NCBI RefSeq assembly: GCF_004134905.2
Contig: NZ_SDPQ02000001.1
Span: 372,001 to 436,000 of the forward strand
DNA length: 64,000 bases
Reading direction: 5' to 3'
Source of the DNA: Aeromicrobium ginsengisoli
GTDB taxonomy: Bacteria; Actinomycetota; Actinomycetes; Propionibacteriales; Nocardioidaceae
Within the stretch, counting starts at the first letter, position 1; each line of letters begins with the position of its first letter. The notes under the pieces are model-generated. The model saw only the letters and a program-made list of their open reading frames with translations, did no database searches and had not been told where the DNA came from. A program made the translations under genes and the position numbers. Shown piece after piece: positions 60,475 through 64,000 of the stretch.

Positions 60475-61557
60475 TCAGCTGATGCCAGCGTCAGTGCACA
60501 GCTTGGCGTAAGCGCCGGTGCACAGATCAGAGGCCTTCATGTCGCCCGCGTCGATGACAGCCTTGACGTTCGACTTGTCGATCGCAACCGGGTCCAGAAG
60601 GATCGCCGGGACGTCACGCTTGCCCGTGTCGTCCTTGACGGTGCCCGTGGTCTCAGGCTTGTCACCCTTGGCCATGGCAATCGCTGCCTTGGCAAGTGCG
60701 CCGGCCTGACCCGTGGCGGACTTCTGGATCGTCATGCACTGGTCACCCGTGAGGATGTTCTGCAGACCCTCGACCGTGGCGTCCTGGCCCGTGACCGGGA
60801 CCTTGCCGTTCTGGCCGTTCTTCTTGAGGATCGAGATGACGCCGCCCGCGAGGCCGTCGTTGGCCGCGTAGACGCCGTCGACCTTGCCGTCGACCCGGGT
60901 GTAGAGCTGCTCGAAGATCGTGACGGCCTTGTCGTTGTCCCAGTCCGGGACGGCCTGCTCAGCGACGTTCTTGTAGTTCGAGATCTTGTCGAGGACGCTG
61001 TGAGCACCCTGCGAGAAGAGCGTCGCGTTGTTGTCGGTCGGCGAACCGTTGAGGTAGATGATGTTCGCCGGCTTGTCGCCCAGGCACTTGGCGAGGCCTT
61101 CACCCTGAAGGGCACCGACCTTGCTGTTGTCGTAGGAGATGTAGACGTCGGCCGAGCCACCCAGCGTCAGGCGGTCGTAGTCGATCGTCTTGACGCCCTG
61201 CTTGGCCGCCTTGGCCTCGATCGCGGCGCCCGAGTCCGAGTCGAGGTTGACGATCGCGAGGACCGTGACACCGTCGGTGATCATGCCGTCGGCGATGGTG
61301 GCCATCTTGTCGGCGTCACCCTCGGCGTTCTGGATGTCGTACTTGACTCCAGCAGCCTTGAAGGCCTTCTCCAGGGCGGGACGGTCGGCGCTTTCCCAGC
61401 GGACCGACGACTTGGTGTCGGGCAGGATGACGCCGATCTTGCCGGCCTTGTCCTTGCTGCCGCCGCCATCGCTGCCGTCGCTGCTGCCACCGCAGGCGCT
61501 GAGCGCGAGGCTCGCACCCATGATTCCTACAAGTACGAGATTGCGTGTCCGCTTCAC
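60475..61557 (-). CDS. xylF: Xylose ABC transporter substrate-binding lipoprotein
   Basis: 360 residues. Lipoprotein signal with lipobox LALSAC at about 18-23, then a Gly/Ser/Asp linker. The type I periplasmic-binding fold starts KIGVILPD (about 40) and continues with WESADRPALEKAF, DYDRLTLGGSADVYISYDNSKVGALQGEGL, and VTGQDATVEGLQNILTGDQCMTIQKS, patterns characteristic of XylF. The GTG at 61557 has AGGAGG 8 nt upstream, the strongest ribosome-binding site of the operon. Expressed from the promoter region containing a CRP/GlxR site at 61648. Confidence 0.93.
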   Translation of the reverse strand: MKRTRNLVLVGIMGASLALSACGGSSDGSDGGGSKDKAGKIGVILPDTKSSVRWESADRPALEKAFKAAGVKYDIQNAEGDADKMATIADGMITDGVTVLAIVNLDSDSGAAIEAKAAKQGVKTIDYDRLTLGGSADVYISYDNSKVGALQGEGLAKCLGDKPANIIYLNGSPTDNNATLFSQGAHSVLDKISNYKNVAEQAVPDWDNDKAVTIFEQLYTRVDGKVDGVYAANDGLAGGVISILKKNGQNGKVPVTGQDATVEGLQNILTGDQCMTIQKSATGQAGALAKAAIAMAKGDKPETTGTVKDDTGKRDVPAILLDPVAIDKSNVKAVIDAGDMKASDLCTGAYAKLCTDAGIS

Positions 61558-61622
61558 ACAGACCGCCTCCTATTTCCTCCAGTAGTGCGCCGGGGCCGAC
61601 ATTATTTCGTCCACGTGACGCG

Positions 61623-61683
61623 TTTGTTGTTTGCCACAACGTATACCGTGACTGGGGTCACGTCCAGCGGTTGCGACAACAAA
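61623..61683. promoter_or_regulatory. TTTGTTGT...ACAACAAA inverted repeat upstream of xylF
   Basis: TTTGTTGT (61623-61630) and ACAACAAA (61676-61683) are perfect inverted copies 45 bp apart. A further GTTG...CAAC dyad lies at 61626-61640. The two sites flank the CRP-like sequence and could be bound by two ROK repressor dimers that loop the promoter DNA. Confidence 0.55.
61648..61661. promoter_or_regulatory. CRP/GlxR-type site upstream of xylF
   Basis: GTGA-CTGGGG-TCAC matches the CRP/GlxR consensus (TGTGA-N6-TCACA core), within the longer CGTGAC-TGGG-GTCACG dyad, 91 bp before the xylF start. It lies midway between the ROK-like repeats and adjoins TATAC on the minus-strand side, a possible -10. 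Control by cAMP or carbon source is inferred. Confidence 0.65.
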
Positions 61684-61714
61684 TGGGTTACAGGACGGTG
61701 ACCTTGCAACGCAG

Positions 61715-61745
61715 CAGGGGCACCGCCGCGTCGGCGATGCCCCTG
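61715..61745 (-). terminator. Terminator of acnA
   Basis: Stem CAGGGGCA-c-CGCCG with CGGCG-a-TGCCCCTG (61715-61745), 14 pairs, one mismatch, loop CGT. It starts 15 bp after the acnA stop and prevents read-through into the xylF promoter region. Confidence 0.82.
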
Positions 61746-61759
61746 ACCTGCGGTTTTGC

Positions 61760-64000
<2,241 letters not shown>

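Overview
The window is high-GC DNA with dense, mostly ATGA/GTGA-coupled gene pairs. It comes from an actinomycete. The frequent CGTACG-type codon choices, the fabG4-htdX-thiolase cluster, DHA2/TetR pairs, ROK regulators, LAL-type LuxR regulators and an Arr enzyme fit a Nocardioidaceae-like soil organism such as Aeromicrobium or Nocardioides. The genus is inference from gene content; no rRNA or tRNA gene is visible.

Layout. 0-11.2 kb is largely core: a truncated SDR behind a MerR-type promoter, a fatty-acid block (thiolase divergent from a FabG4-like reductase and a MaoC dehydratase, syntenic with Mycobacterium fadA2/fabG4/htdX), a secreted CocE-type hydrolase, tesB, a PAC2 protein, dxs and a flavin reductase. 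11.2-20.4 kb is one tightly coupled minus-strand operon: APC permease, two DUF1989 proteins, a biotin-dependent 'urea' carboxylase, allophanate hydrolase and a TetR regulator. The DUF1989 pair argues that the true substrate is guanidine. 20.5-24.3 kb is xylB-xylA-ROK. The matching xylose transporter (xylF-xylG-xylH-ROK) lies 33 kb away at 57.1-61.6 kb, so uptake and catabolism of one sugar sit in two loci of the same window.

24.3-34.3 kb is accessory in character: a large AAA_13/RloC-PrrC-like ATPase with a zinc-hook motif, three proteins of unknown function, an ECF sigma factor with its membrane-anchored partner, a secreted I36-type protein, a surface-anchored (LPDTG) ice-binding protein, and a small protein with a ribbon-helix-helix-like tail preceded by three 8-bp direct repeats. 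34.3-44.6 kb is a series of redox enzymes, one-component regulators and small membrane proteins, including an AKR/TetR pair around a very regular double operator and an ArsR-DHFR-SRPBCC operon. 44.8-57.0 kb holds a leaderless LAL regulator, a rifampin ADP-ribosyltransferase (arr), a three-gene unit of ABC exporter plus secreted propeller/phosphoesterase, a lipoprotein, and a DHA2 drug exporter with TetR. The right end is acnA, cut by the window edge.

Regulatory signals are unusually readable: several near-consensus promoters place the transcript start at or next to the start codon (leaderless genes), several palindromic operators lie between divergent genes, a perfect 15-bp-stem hairpin separates xylF from xylG, and a CRP/GlxR-type site lies upstream of xylF. 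Starts were chosen by ribosome-binding site, leaderless promoter or overlap with the upstream gene, and can differ from the longest reading frame.
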